Shown here piece after piece: positions 1 to 6,870 of a stretch of 30,325 nucleotides of DNA. The DNA comes from Clostridia bacterium. Lineage in GTDB: Bacteria; Bacillota; Clostridia; Christensenellales; CAG-138. A model generated the notes under the pieces. That model did no database searches, was not told the origin of the DNA, and worked only from the letters and a program-made list of their open reading frames with translations. The stretch spans positions 1 through 30,325 of the forward strand of contig JAEDJH010000006.1 in assembly GCA_016296415.1 (NCBI GenBank). The letters are read 5' to 3'. Made by a program: the position numbers and the translations under genes. Each line of letters opens with the position of its first letter. The stretch's first letter is position 1.

Positions 1-18
1 TAATATCGAATGGCTAAC

Positions 19-61
19 AAGTGCCCGAAAACTCTTGGAAATAAAGGGCTTTCGGGCACTT
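19..61. repeat. 12-bp inverted repeat, possible terminator of a gene lying left of the window
   Basis: AAGTGCCCGAAA at 19-30 is the exact reverse complement of TTTCGGGCACTT at 50-61, with a 19-base loop. There is no strong T-run on either side, so rho-independent termination is uncertain. The next gene starts at 165, so the hairpin probably belongs to something off the left edge. Hairpins of this kind also occur near the ends of integrase-bearing elements, but that reading is an inference. Confidence 0.5.
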
Positions 62-82
62 ATGCAATTTGGAAAACTTTGC

Positions 83-100
83 TGCAACACTTTTGCAACA
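83..100. repeat. pair of TGCAACA direct repeats spaced 11 bases
   Basis: TGCAACA occurs at 83-89 and again at 94-100, one helical turn apart. The same heptamer occurs at 1503-1509 and 1515-1521, just downstream of the gene at 165-1466, and a related pair, TGACAAC, lies at 1694-1700 and 1705-1711, again 11 bases apart. Phased short direct repeats resemble arm-type sites of tyrosine integrases. No integrase gene is visible in the window, so this function is inferred. Confidence 0.4.
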
Positions 101-164
101 TGTAGAGTGAAAAGTGCAAAAAGGAATAGTTGCAGGTGGCTTTTAAGTAAATAGGAGGTGTCGC

Positions 165-1466
165 ATGGGAACTTGGAATACCAGTGTTACAGGAAATGAT
201 ACTGCAAAAGATTTATATATTGAATACACTGCCGCCTTCTATAAGTTTGATGTAGAAGAAGCGTTAAAGCGGATTGATAGCTATATCAGAACAGAAATGT
301 TTGATGAATCGGATGAAGAAGAATGGTGCAACTATATTTATTCACTTGCTGATTTTATGTGGAAGAAAGGCATATTGACAGATTCGATACGCAATAAAGC
401 TATTGAAATGATTGATAGCGGATTCGGTTTGGAGTTGTGGCAAGAAGCCGGTCAAAAGACTTTTGATTCCCGAAAAAAGAAGCTTACCGAGTTCAAAGAA
501 AAACTACTATCACCGCAGCCTCCAAAGAAGAAAATTAAGCCGAATGTGCACACAGAACGAGTTTTTGATGATGGAGATATCATTGCTGTTCAGTTGCAGA
601 CATCGGGGAAGCCATATACAGAACAAGATTCAAAACCGATTTCTGAAGAAGATTTTCATAATTTTGACGGAAAATATGTGTTGATGCAATTGGTAAATTG
701 CTATGCAAGTTGGACATCAAGCATAGTACCGGAGGTTAAGGATTATTGGGCTTGTTTCCGTTTGTTTGACGGTATTTATGATACCGTTCCAAAAGATGTA
801 GATTTGCTGTCGTTGAAAGACGCATTGATACATCAAGGACAAAAGATAAGTTCTATCTTTACTTGTGAGAGCAATATGTTTTATTTCAAGCGTAGAAATT
901 ACAAAGTGATATGTAATCGAAAAGATCTGCTATCGTGTTTAGATACAAACTCCAACAATTCAATCTTCTGGGGAATCAATAAGCCTTGGTCAAATCCCGA
1001 TTCACAGATTGTTGCTGCTATGGGAAACCAAATTATATGCAAACAGTTTTCGGGCACTACTGAACAAGTTGAGCATATCTGCCGATATGCAAATCGTTAT
1101 GGAAGATTTGATTACAGTTTGTCCCGAGAAGAAAACGAAGCAAGATATATCACGGAAGAAAATATCATTGCAGAAAGAATTAACAAAGTCATTTCAAGCG
1201 GCGGAAAACTGTATAGTATATCTTTGGACAGAGAAATCGGAATCGTTACGGTACATAACGGACATATAGATAATTTATACATTGAGGGGCAGTATCAACG
1301 CAATGGATTTGGTACTTGTCTTTTTGAGCATGTGCTATCAATAGCCGGAAAACAAGCTTATATTGATGTTCCTATATTAAACAAAGAATTACTTCATATT
1401 TGCGATAAACTTGGGTTGGTAAAAACAGAACAAACCGAGCATACTATTCGAATGGCGAAGCCGTAA
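165..1466 (+). CDS. multidomain accessory protein: DUF4259-like N-terminus, middle domain, C-terminal GNAT-like domain
   Basis: The protein has 433 residues and starts at an ATG behind AGGAGG (spacing about 6). It opens with MGTWNTSVTGNDTAKD, which resembles the MGxWG..xFxNDxAxD opening of DUF4259 proteins. A Lys/Pro-rich linker near 118-128 (PQPPKKKIKP) leads to a middle domain (about 130-260) beginning DDGDIIAVQLQ, vaguely like Imm26-type immunity domains. The last 100 residues end in a GNAT-like segment: NLYIEGQYQRNGFGTCLFEH carries the Q-R-x-G-x-G acetyl-CoA pyrophosphate loop. No signal peptide or membrane span is seen, so it should be cytoplasmic. The gene is AT-rich compared with tldD and stands alone with no partner gene, which suggests acquisition. 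GNAT is the firmest call. The DUF4259 and immunity-like assignments are by eye, and the substrate is unknown. Confidence 0.6.
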   Translation: MGTWNTSVTGNDTAKDLYIEYTAAFYKFDVEEALKRIDSYIRTEMFDESDEEEWCNYIYSLADFMWKKGILTDSIRNKAIEMIDSGFGLELWQEAGQKTFDSRKKKLTEFKEKLLSPQPPKKKIKPNVHTERVFDDGDIIAVQLQTSGKPYTEQDSKPISEEDFHNFDGKYVLMQLVNCYASWTSSIVPEVKDYWACFRLFDGIYDTVPKDVDLLSLKDALIHQGQKISSIFTCESNMFYFKRRNYKVICNRKDLLSCLDTNSNNSIFWGINKPWSNPDSQIVAAMGNQIICKQFSGTTEQVEHICRYANRYGRFDYSLSREENEARYITEENIIAERINKVISSGGKLYSISLDREIGIVTVHNGHIDNLYIEGQYQRNGFGTCLFEHVLSIAGKQAYIDVPILNKELLHICDKLGLVKTEQTEHTIRMAKP

Positions 1467-1756
1467 CCCCATAACCACTCGACACTATTCCGCAAGCGGT
1501 TTTGCAACATTCTCTGCAACAAGAGTTTTGATAAAAGAAATATTGAGTGGAAAATCGGGTTCAAAATTGCCATTTAGGATAATATTTAGAGCATAAATAA
1601 GCCAAAGAAGAAACTTAAAAACGAGTGGGAGTAATAGCAAAAACGCCGAAAACCCGCATAAACACTGGTCTTTTGAGGATTAAAAAGTCCTCGTGACAAC
1701 GTTTTGACAACAATTTCAGATTATTCATAAATAAAGAGCTAACAGATTTTTGATTA

Positions 1757-1815
1757 AGTCAGTTAGATCTTTTTCGTTTTATAACACTTTTTCAATATAG
1801 TCAGTTAGGTCTTTT
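1757..1815. repeat. 17-bp direct repeat, 42 bases apart (one mismatch)
   Basis: AGTCAGTTAGATCTTTT at 1757-1773 recurs as AGTCAGTTAGGTCTTTT at 1799-1815. The offset is 42 bases (14 codons), and similarity extends beyond the 17-mer. Both copies read KDLTD on the minus strand in one frame, so this looks like a small tandem duplication at the 3' end of a former gene. Confidence 0.6.
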
Positions 1816-1950
1816 GCAATTTTAATACACAACTCTGCTTCTTTCGATGTAAAGATGCTGCCTGTGATGATATAAAAACCGACCTTTTTGCCGCCGCATT
1901 CATCGACTCGGGCTGTGTCCAAAGAAATGGGGACTTTCTTTTTCGGGGAA
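1779..1950 (-). pseudogene. 3' fragment of an unrecognised gene
   Basis: On the minus strand an open frame ends in KKVGFYIITGSIFTSKEAEL followed by CIKIAKDLTDYIEKVL and a TAA at 1779-1781. The stretch has protein-like composition: a hydrophobic strand, then an amphipathic helix. Its open frame runs upstream only into the tldD ribosome binding site and coding region, with no credible start or N-terminal domain, so I read it as the surviving end of a truncated gene. Past the stop the same frame continues with a second version of the C-terminus, KDLTDLIKNLLALYL. I do not recognise the family. It could also be a chance open frame. Confidence 0.3.
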
Positions 1951-1999
1951 AATATCGCATCATAGTGGGGAATAAAAAACGAAAGGAAGGAATACATGA

Positions 2000-3394
2000 A
2001 TGGCTTTTTCCAAATATCTTGACAGCAAGCGCCGGGACTGCAAGGCACTTGTGGCGGAGCTGAAAAAGCACTTTGCTTATGTAAGCGTATTGGGCGTGGA
2101 CATCAAAACTACCGGCATCCGTGTGGACAGGAACACCTCCAACATCGGTCCCGGGCAGGACACCGAATGCGGCTTCGTAGTGAAGATGCACAATGGCACC
2201 GTTTTCTGCGAGTATTCGCTGGATGACATTTCGGGAGACATCCCTGCCTTGGCGGCAAAAATTGTTGCAAGCGTTTCCTATGACTCCTCAAATACCATTG
2301 CAGGCAGCACGCTTCCCGATGAACCTCTTGTGAAAGACTTTTCAAGGGAGCACGACCTTGCGGACTACACGGAAACGCAGCTCCTCGACTTTTGCAGGGA
2401 GCAGTGCAATACCCTTCTGGGCAAGAGCGAATATCTTCTCAACGCCATGGCAAGTCTGCGGCTGATGGAGGTGTCAAAGCTGTTTATCTCCCAAAACCGT
2501 GAGCTCAGCCAGAATTACAGCTGGGTCAACGGTATTCTGGTTGCCATTTATAAGGAAAACGATAAGGTTGTCCAAACCGTTGAAAGCTCCAACCATCACC
2601 GCATCGCCGACGTGCTGGCGGAGCTGCCCGGCAAGCAGGATAAGCTTTTGCATACCGCACACTGCCTGACGCTGGCGAAGCCCATCGAACCTGGCGTGTA
2701 TGATGTGATAACAGACCCCTCAATCACCGGACTTATCGCCCACGAGGCATTCGGACACGGCGTGGAAATGGATCAGTTCGTGAAGGACAGGGCATTGGCA
2801 AAGGAATATGTGGGCAAATATGTGGCGTCCCCAATTTGCAATATGCGTGACGGCGCCGCCTCCACTTTATCCGCCGCCTCCTATTTCTTCGACGATGACG
2901 GTGTATTGGCGGGCGATACCCGTATCATCAAGGACGGCATACTTATAACGGGAATTTCCGACCTGGCCTCCGCCACACAGCTTGGCACCGCCCCCACAGG
3001 CAACGGCAGACGGGAATCCTCACGCCGCAAAGCCTATGCACGTATGACCAATACCTTCTTTGAAAAGGGCACCGACAAGCTGGAGAATATGATAGCCTCC
3101 ATAGACCACGGCTATATGCTTTTTGAGACCGACAACGGCATGGAGGATCCCAAAAACTGGGCTATCCAGTGCGTTGCTCAGTACGGGATAGAGATCAAAG
3201 ACGGCAAGCTCACCGACAACTATGTTTCCCCCGTTGTTATGAGCGGCTATGTGCCGGACCTTCTTAAGTCCATCTCCATGATCTCGGATGACTTTGTTGT
3301 TACCGGCATCGGTTCCTGCGGCAAGGGTTACAAAGAATGGGTGCGTGTCAGCGACGGCGGCCCCGCATTGAAAGTGAAGGTGAAGCTGGGATGA
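2000..3394 (+). CDS. tldD: TldD-type metallopeptidase
   Basis: This is the catalytic half of the TldD/TldE peptidase (family U62), which in other bacteria degrades flexible peptides and matures some modified peptides. The 464 residues match the usual family length. The zinc motif HExxxH is present as HEAFGH at about 248-253, and a late Cys (C440, in GIGSCGKGY) fits the third zinc ligand known for TldD. The start follows GGAAGG with good spacing. The stop overlaps the start of the next gene (ATGA), so the two are translationally coupled, as expected for subunits of one heterodimer. It is cytoplasmic, with no signal peptide. No modified-peptide precursor gene is seen beside it. The call is firm. 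Confidence 0.93.
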   Translation: MAFSKYLDSKRRDCKALVAELKKHFAYVSVLGVDIKTTGIRVDRNTSNIGPGQDTECGFVVKMHNGTVFCEYSLDDISGDIPALAAKIVASVSYDSSNTIAGSTLPDEPLVKDFSREHDLADYTETQLLDFCREQCNTLLGKSEYLLNAMASLRLMEVSKLFISQNRELSQNYSWVNGILVAIYKENDKVVQTVESSNHHRIADVLAELPGKQDKLLHTAHCLTLAKPIEPGVYDVITDPSITGLIAHEAFGHGVEMDQFVKDRALAKEYVGKYVASPICNMRDGAASTLSAASYFFDDDGVLAGDTRIIKDGILITGISDLASATQLGTAPTGNGRRESSRRKAYARMTNTFFEKGTDKLENMIASIDHGYMLFETDNGMEDPKNWAIQCVAQYGIEIKDGKLTDNYVSPVVMSGYVPDLLKSISMISDDFVVTGIGSCGKGYKEWVRVSDGGPALKVKVKLG

Positions 3395-4665
3395 AAAAGA
3401 TAATAGCCGCTTTGAAAGCAAACCCTATTGTCAGCGATTACAAGATCAACCTGTCCGCAAAGGAAAGCTATGAGTGCTTCTATGTAAAGGGCAGGCTGGA
3501 AACTGTACGCCGTACCGATATATGCGACAAGGTCGTGACCGTATATGTTGACCACGACGGCTTCAAGGGAGACTCACGGTTTTTCGTTTATCCCTCCACT
3601 ACGGATGAGGAGCTGAACGGTCTCATCGAAAAAGCTGTGCAGAAGGCAAGTCTGCTCAACAACAAGATGTATGTTCTTCCCGAAAACGAAACGGGGGACT
3701 ATGCGGTTGAGAGCAATTTCTCCGATTACACGCTGTCCGAGCTGGCAGGCAGGATCGCCGATGCGGTTTTCGCCGCCAACACGGTGGAAAATGCGGACCT
3801 GAACTCCGTGGAAATTTTTGTAAACCGACATATGGATACCGTTCTCAACAGCCGGGGCGTCCGCAAGACACAGGTGCGATATGACGCCATGGTGGAAGCC
3901 ATCCCCACCTACAACGGCGAAAACGAGAGCGTGGAGCTGTATCAGCAGTACAATTTCAGCGCATTTTCAGCCGAAGCCGTGAGGAGCGAGATTGCACAGA
4001 AGCTGCGTGAGGTGACCGCCAGAGCCGCTGCCGTAAAGCCGGACTTTGACCTTGACTGCAAGGTAATATTGAACAAGCAGGAGCTTGGGGAGCTTTTCGG
4101 CAGTATCGCCCGTGATCTGCACTTTGGCACCGTCTATGCCCATGCCGGTCTTTTCCATAAGGGCGACGATATTCAGCAGATGCCCACCGGCGACAAGATC
4201 ACCATAACCATGGCGGGAAGCCTTCCCGGAAACATCCGCAGTGCCTGCTTTGATGATGACGGTATGGCGCTAAAGACCACACGCATCGTGGAGGACGGCA
4301 AGGCCGTTGCATACTTCGGTGACAATCGGTTCGGTCAATATCTGGACGAGATCCCTACCGGCAACCTCCGCTGCATGCAGGTGGAGCCCGGTACGGCGTG
4401 CCCTAAGTGTCTGAATCAGGCACCCTATCTGGAGGTACTCTCCATGTCCGGTCTGCAGGTGGACTTTTTTAACGATTATATAGGCGGCGAGATACGTCTG
4501 GCATACTACTGCGACGGTGAGAAAATTACGCCCGTAACAGGCATTTCCATCACCGGCAGTCTGAAACGGGTCCTGTCCTCCATCCGCCTCTCCCAAAGCA
4601 CTGCGGTGTTTGACGGCTGCTGCGGACCTGAAAAGGCGATATTGCAGGATATGAAGATATTCTGA
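3391..4665 (+). CDS. tldE: TldE/PmbA-type peptidase partner
   Basis: This 424-residue protein is the second member of the TldD/TldE pair. It shares the overall family fold but lacks an HExxxH motif, as expected for the non-metal subunit that shapes the substrate channel. The start is the ATG at 3391 inside the tldD stop (ATGA overlap). A longer in-frame start at 3337 lies deep inside tldD and is unlikely. The C-terminus carries the typical glycine-rich run (YIGGEIRLAYYCDGEKITPV, then TGISITGSL). The gene is followed directly by a transposase remnant. Cleavage partners are unknown in this organism. Confidence 0.9.
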   Translation: MKKIIAALKANPIVSDYKINLSAKESYECFYVKGRLETVRRTDICDKVVTVYVDHDGFKGDSRFFVYPSTTDEELNGLIEKAVQKASLLNNKMYVLPENETGDYAVESNFSDYTLSELAGRIADAVFAANTVENADLNSVEIFVNRHMDTVLNSRGVRKTQVRYDAMVEAIPTYNGENESVELYQQYNFSAFSAEAVRSEIAQKLREVTARAAAVKPDFDLDCKVILNKQELGELFGSIARDLHFGTVYAHAGLFHKGDDIQQMPTGDKITITMAGSLPGNIRSACFDDDGMALKTTRIVEDGKAVAYFGDNRFGQYLDEIPTGNLRCMQVEPGTACPKCLNQAPYLEVLSMSGLQVDFFNDYIGGEIRLAYYCDGEKITPVTGISITGSLKRVLSSIRLSQSTAVFDGCCGPEKAILQDMKIF

Positions 4666-4689
4666 CCGCTGCTGCGCTTTCGTGCGGGG

Positions 4690-4910
4690 CGGCGGTATCA
4701 ACGCCGTCACCGTCAAAGGCTTCTTGAGGATAACGGCATCGGGCAGAGCATGAGCAGGAAGGGCAAGCGTTTTGATGACGCTGTGACGGAAAGCTTCTTC
4801 GGTCTTTTGAAGATCGGCTCCTCTGTCGGGGGAGGCTTCGACTCTGCATACGGCTCGGGGAGGAGCTCGCAGAACGCATTGATTGCCGCAATAACCGCCG
4901 CATCAAATAA
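4690..4910 (+). pseudogene. IS3-family (IS150-like) transposase ORFB remnant, frameshifted
   Basis: One frame (about 4696-4815) reads YQRRHRQRLLEDNGIGQSMS followed by RKGKRFDDAVTESFFGLLK. This is the hallmark end of the IS3-group DDE integrase core, including the catalytic Glu of the ESFF motif. A second frame (4860-4907) continues with EELAERIDCRNNRRIK and a stop, matching the usual LEEL...YNNxRIK segment, so a frameshift separates the two pieces. The upstream HSDQG part, ORFA and the rest of the element are missing, so it cannot move. It marks an old insertion between tldE and the promoter of the CNNM gene. Confidence 0.75.
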
Positions 4911-4939
4911 AAAAAGAGGCGCCTGTCAAGTGGCATCGG

Positions 4940-4959
4940 GCGCCGCCTGAAGGCGGCGC
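4940..4959. terminator. 8-bp GC hairpin with TGAA tetraloop
   Basis: GCGCCGCC (4940-4947), TGAA, GGCGGCGC (4952-4959) form a perfect stem with a four-base loop. It follows the transposase remnant and precedes the promoter at 4996-5024. The stem is followed by TCTGCCCCCTTG, which has no T-run, so it may be part of the old IS end or an insulating hairpin rather than a true intrinsic terminator. Confidence 0.4.
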
Positions 4960-4995
4960 TCTGCCCCCTTGACACTAATATATACTTCCCCGGTA

Positions 4996-5024
4996 TGGAC
5001 AACACGCCGCTGCCATGGTATAAT
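4996..5024 (+). promoter_or_regulatory. sigma-A promoter for the CNNM gene leader
   Basis: TGGACA (4996-5001), a 17-base spacer and a perfect TATAAT (5019-5024) form a strong vegetative promoter. Transcription should start near 5031, giving an untranslated leader of roughly 180 bases before the ATG at 5214. Confidence 0.75.
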
Positions 5025-5030
5025 AGGCAG

Positions 5031-5172
5031 AAATTTCGAAAAGGAGTACATAATTCATAATGGACGACGGCGACAGTAGTAACCCCGGCAAACCTCCCTT
5101 ATATCACATGTTCGAATGGACGAAGCATTATTCCCACCCTCGGGTGCGGGAATGTCGGCTTCGTATTTTTTG
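5031..5172 (+). promoter_or_regulatory. structured 5' leader with attenuator, riboswitch-like, class unresolved
   Basis: Between the promoter and the gene lies a leader that ends in a terminator-like hairpin. Its first part has an AAAAGGAGTACA stretch near 5039-5050 and GGCAAACCTCCCTT near 5087-5100, which can pair through AAGG/CCTT. That arrangement is faintly reminiscent of the Mn-sensing yybP-ykoY RNA, but the match is too weak to name the class. The sequence AATGGACGA occurs at 5059-5067 and again at 5115-5123, at the base of the terminator, and could allow alternative folds. The downstream gene is a CNNM/CBS protein of a family linked to divalent metal transport, so a metal-ion sensor is a reasonable inference. 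Confidence 0.45.
5122..5171 (+). terminator. intrinsic terminator within the leader (attenuator)
   Basis: GAAGC (5122-5126) pairs with GCTTC (5158-5162), and inside it ATTCCC (5130-5135) pairs with GGGAAT around an ACC-CTCG-GGT tip. The hairpin is followed by GTATTTTTT. It lies about 40 bases upstream of the ATG and after the gene's own promoter, so it should stop transcription before the gene unless an upstream fold prevents it. Confidence 0.65.
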
Positions 5173-5213
5173 TGCGAATTTTAGCGATTTTATGATATGA
5201 ACGGGAGGATAAA

Positions 5214-6533
5214 ATGAAAGAATCAATTATACTGACCATCGGTCTGCAGCTTATACTTATTGCTTTGAACGCAGTTTTTGCCTGTGCGGAAATTGCGGTA
5301 ATTTCCATGAACGACAACAAACTGGCAAGGCTGGCGGCGACGGGCGACAAAAGGGCGGTACGCTTGGCACGGCTCACAAGCCAGCCGGCACGCTTCCTTG
5401 CCACGATACAGGTTGCGATAACACTTGCGGGCTTTTTGGGCTCGGCGTTTGCGGCGGAGAATTTTTCGGGCGTTTTGGTAAACTGGCTTTTGGGAATGGG
5501 CGTGAAGCTTTCTGCGGAGGTGCTGAACTCCATCGCAGTGGTGTTCATAACCATCGTGCTGTCGTATTTCACTCTCGTGTTCGGTGAGCTTGTTCCGAAA
5601 CAGGTGGCAATGCGAAAGGCGGAGTCGCTGGCTCTCGGCATGTCGGGGCTGATAAGCTTCATTTCGAAAATCTTTGCGCCGCTGGTATGGCTTCTCACCA
5701 AATCCACAAACGGCGTGCTTCGCCTGATGGGTATCGACCCCAACGCTCCTACCGAGGAGGTAAGTGAGGAGGAGATACGCATGATGGTCGATGTCGGCAG
5801 CGAAAAGGGCGCGATCGACAGCGAGGAGAGGGAGTTCATACAGAACGTGTTCGAGTTTGACAGCCTGCCCGTTGAAGAAATCGTTACCCACAGGATAGAC
5901 GTTACGCTGCTGTTCGAGGAGGATCCCATGGAGGAGTGGGACAGGATAATCAACGAGACCCATTATACCTACTATCCTATATGCGGCGAGACCCCTGACC
6001 AGATAATCGGTATGCTCAATACGAAGATCTACTTCAGGCTTGAGGACAGGTCGAGGGAGTCCGTAATGGCGAATGCGGTCGTTGAGCCTTACATTGTGCC
6101 CGAATCGCTGAAGGCCGACGTGCTGTTTAGGAACATGAAGAAGGACAGGGCGCAGATAGCGGTCGTTTTGGACGAGTACGGCGGAATGAGCGGCATAATC
6201 ACGATAAAGGATCTGATAGAGGAGCTGGTTGGTGACCTTGAGGACGATATAGCCGAGGACGATGAGGCGGAGGAGATAATTCGCCTTGACGACGGCACGT
6301 GGCATATTGCCGGCAGCGCATTGCTCGAGGAAGTATCTCCGATCGTCGGCGTTTCGCTCGAGTCTGAGGAGTACGACACCATGAACGGGCTCATATTCCA
6401 CCATTTGGGCGTTTCGCCCGAGGAGGGCGATATAGTCGAGGTGGAGGGACTGAGCATCGAAGTGACCAAAATACATAATTTCCAGGTGGAGCTGGCAACG
6501 GTCAGAAAGATAGAGACTGCCCCCGAAAAGTAA
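5214..6533 (+). CDS. CNNM-domain (DUF21) and CBS-pair membrane protein, CorC/HlyC type
   Basis: The 439-residue protein has the standard order. A DUF21/CNNM membrane domain (about 1-185) has four hydrophobic segments near 4-28, 62-95, 103-130 and 140-165. A CBS pair follows (about 205-330, including ETHYTYYPICGE and AVVLDEYGGMSGIITIKDLI), then a CorC_HlyC C-terminal domain (about 345-430). Homologues are implicated in magnesium or other divalent cation efflux and tolerance. The old label hemolysin is misleading. The start has GGGAGG at good spacing. It is expressed from its own promoter through an attenuator leader, and a hairpin at 6552-6579 ends the unit. The family call is firm; the ion is not known. 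Confidence 0.9.
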   Translation: MKESIILTIGLQLILIALNAVFACAEIAVISMNDNKLARLAATGDKRAVRLARLTSQPARFLATIQVAITLAGFLGSAFAAENFSGVLVNWLLGMGVKLSAEVLNSIAVVFITIVLSYFTLVFGELVPKQVAMRKAESLALGMSGLISFISKIFAPLVWLLTKSTNGVLRLMGIDPNAPTEEVSEEEIRMMVDVGSEKGAIDSEEREFIQNVFEFDSLPVEEIVTHRIDVTLLFEEDPMEEWDRIINETHYTYYPICGETPDQIIGMLNTKIYFRLEDRSRESVMANAVVEPYIVPESLKADVLFRNMKKDRAQIAVVLDEYGGMSGIITIKDLIEELVGDLEDDIAEDDEAEEIIRLDDGTWHIAGSALLEEVSPIVGVSLESEEYDTMNGLIFHHLGVSPEEGDIVEVEGLSIEVTKIHNFQVELATVRKIETAPEK

Positions 6534-6551
6534 AAAAGATCAAAAAACAGT

Positions 6552-6579
6552 GCCGCCCATGCCGAATACAGTGGGCGGC
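6552..6579. terminator. bidirectional terminator between convergent genes
   Basis: GCCGCCCA (6552-6559) and TGGGCGGC (6572-6579) form an 8-bp stem. Read on the minus strand the stem is soon followed by a TTTTTT run, so it best serves the minus-strand small gene at 6617-6796. It also lies 18 bases after the stop of the plus-strand CNNM gene. Confidence 0.65.
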
Positions 6580-6616
6580 TTTGCTGTACAAAAAAGTTTT
6601 GCCGGCTTTGGATAAC

Positions 6617-6796
6617 TCAGTTGTCCTTTTGCGGTATCGGCTTGTGTATCGAGTAAAGCTCGGCGTAGTTCTCGGCCTCATTCTCGCCCTCGATGCAGCG
6701 TGGAATAAGCCCCGTACATTCGGTGTACGAGGCCATGTTGTTTACGTCGTAAAATGTGCTGTATGAAGAATCCGCTTTCCGTCTGCGTTTTATCAT
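6617..6796 (-). CDS. 59-residue ECTGLIP-motif small protein
   Basis: This short gene reads MIKRRRKADSSYSTFYDVNN, then MASYTECTGLIPRCIEGENE, then AENYAELYSIHKPIPQKDN. It is preceded by GGGAG about 10 bases before the ATG and followed by a terminator. Small clostridial proteins with the layout YDVxNMxS..ECTGLIP....E.EAExYxxLY occur widely as uncharacterised hypotheticals; I recognise the pattern but know no function. It has a basic N-terminus, two cysteines (one in the motif), a helical acidic second half and no signal peptide or membrane span. It lies about 75 bases downstream of the zinc-ribbon membrane protein gene and may share its transcript. Confidence 0.75.
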   Translation of the reverse strand: MIKRRRKADSSYSTFYDVNNMASYTECTGLIPRCIEGENEAENYAELYSIHKPIPQKDN

Positions 6797-6870
6797 TTTC
6801 TGCGCTCCCTTCGCTTTTTGATAGTGTTTGCGTCGGGAGCAGGGCTATTCATGACAGATTTTGCCGTCGC

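Larger units (their letters stand above)
1467..1999. other. 533-base AT-rich spacer with gene debris and short repeats
   Basis: No intact gene is seen here. The spacer holds the TGCAACA pair at 1503-1521, a small hairpin (GAGGA 1675-1679 with TCCTC 1688-1692), the TGACAAC pair at 1694-1711, and a minus-strand gene remnant with an internal duplication at 1738-1950. The ribosome binding site of tldD (GGAAGG) lies at about 1983-1990. The make-up looks like the scar of an integration or deletion event between an accessory gene and the core tldDE genes. Confidence 0.5.

Noticed and set aside
4969..4974. perfect TTGACA as a second -35 box
   Set aside because: The position 17 bases downstream reads GGTATG, a poor -10 box. 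The TGGACA/TATAAT promoter nearby is much better.
5031..5110. firm identification as a yybP-ykoY manganese riboswitch
   Set aside because: Only short stretches resemble the conserved loops; the GGGGAGUAG loop and three-way junction are not convincingly present. It is kept as an unresolved leader.
5060..5200. 46-codon open frame with AAGGAG upstream inside the CNNM leader
   Set aside because: It spans the terminator hairpin and ends just before the real gene, its spacing to AAGGAG is long (13), and the peptide has no recognisable feature. A leader peptide cannot be excluded, but the RNA structure explains the region better.
5223..6476. 417-codon minus-strand frame opposite the CNNM gene
   Set aside because: It is a shadow frame rich in His, Arg and Tyr without known motifs.
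6581..6766. plus-strand 61-codon frame
   Set aside because: It lies opposite the ECTGLIP small gene, has no ribosome binding site and has unlikely composition; it is a shadow of the minus-strand gene.
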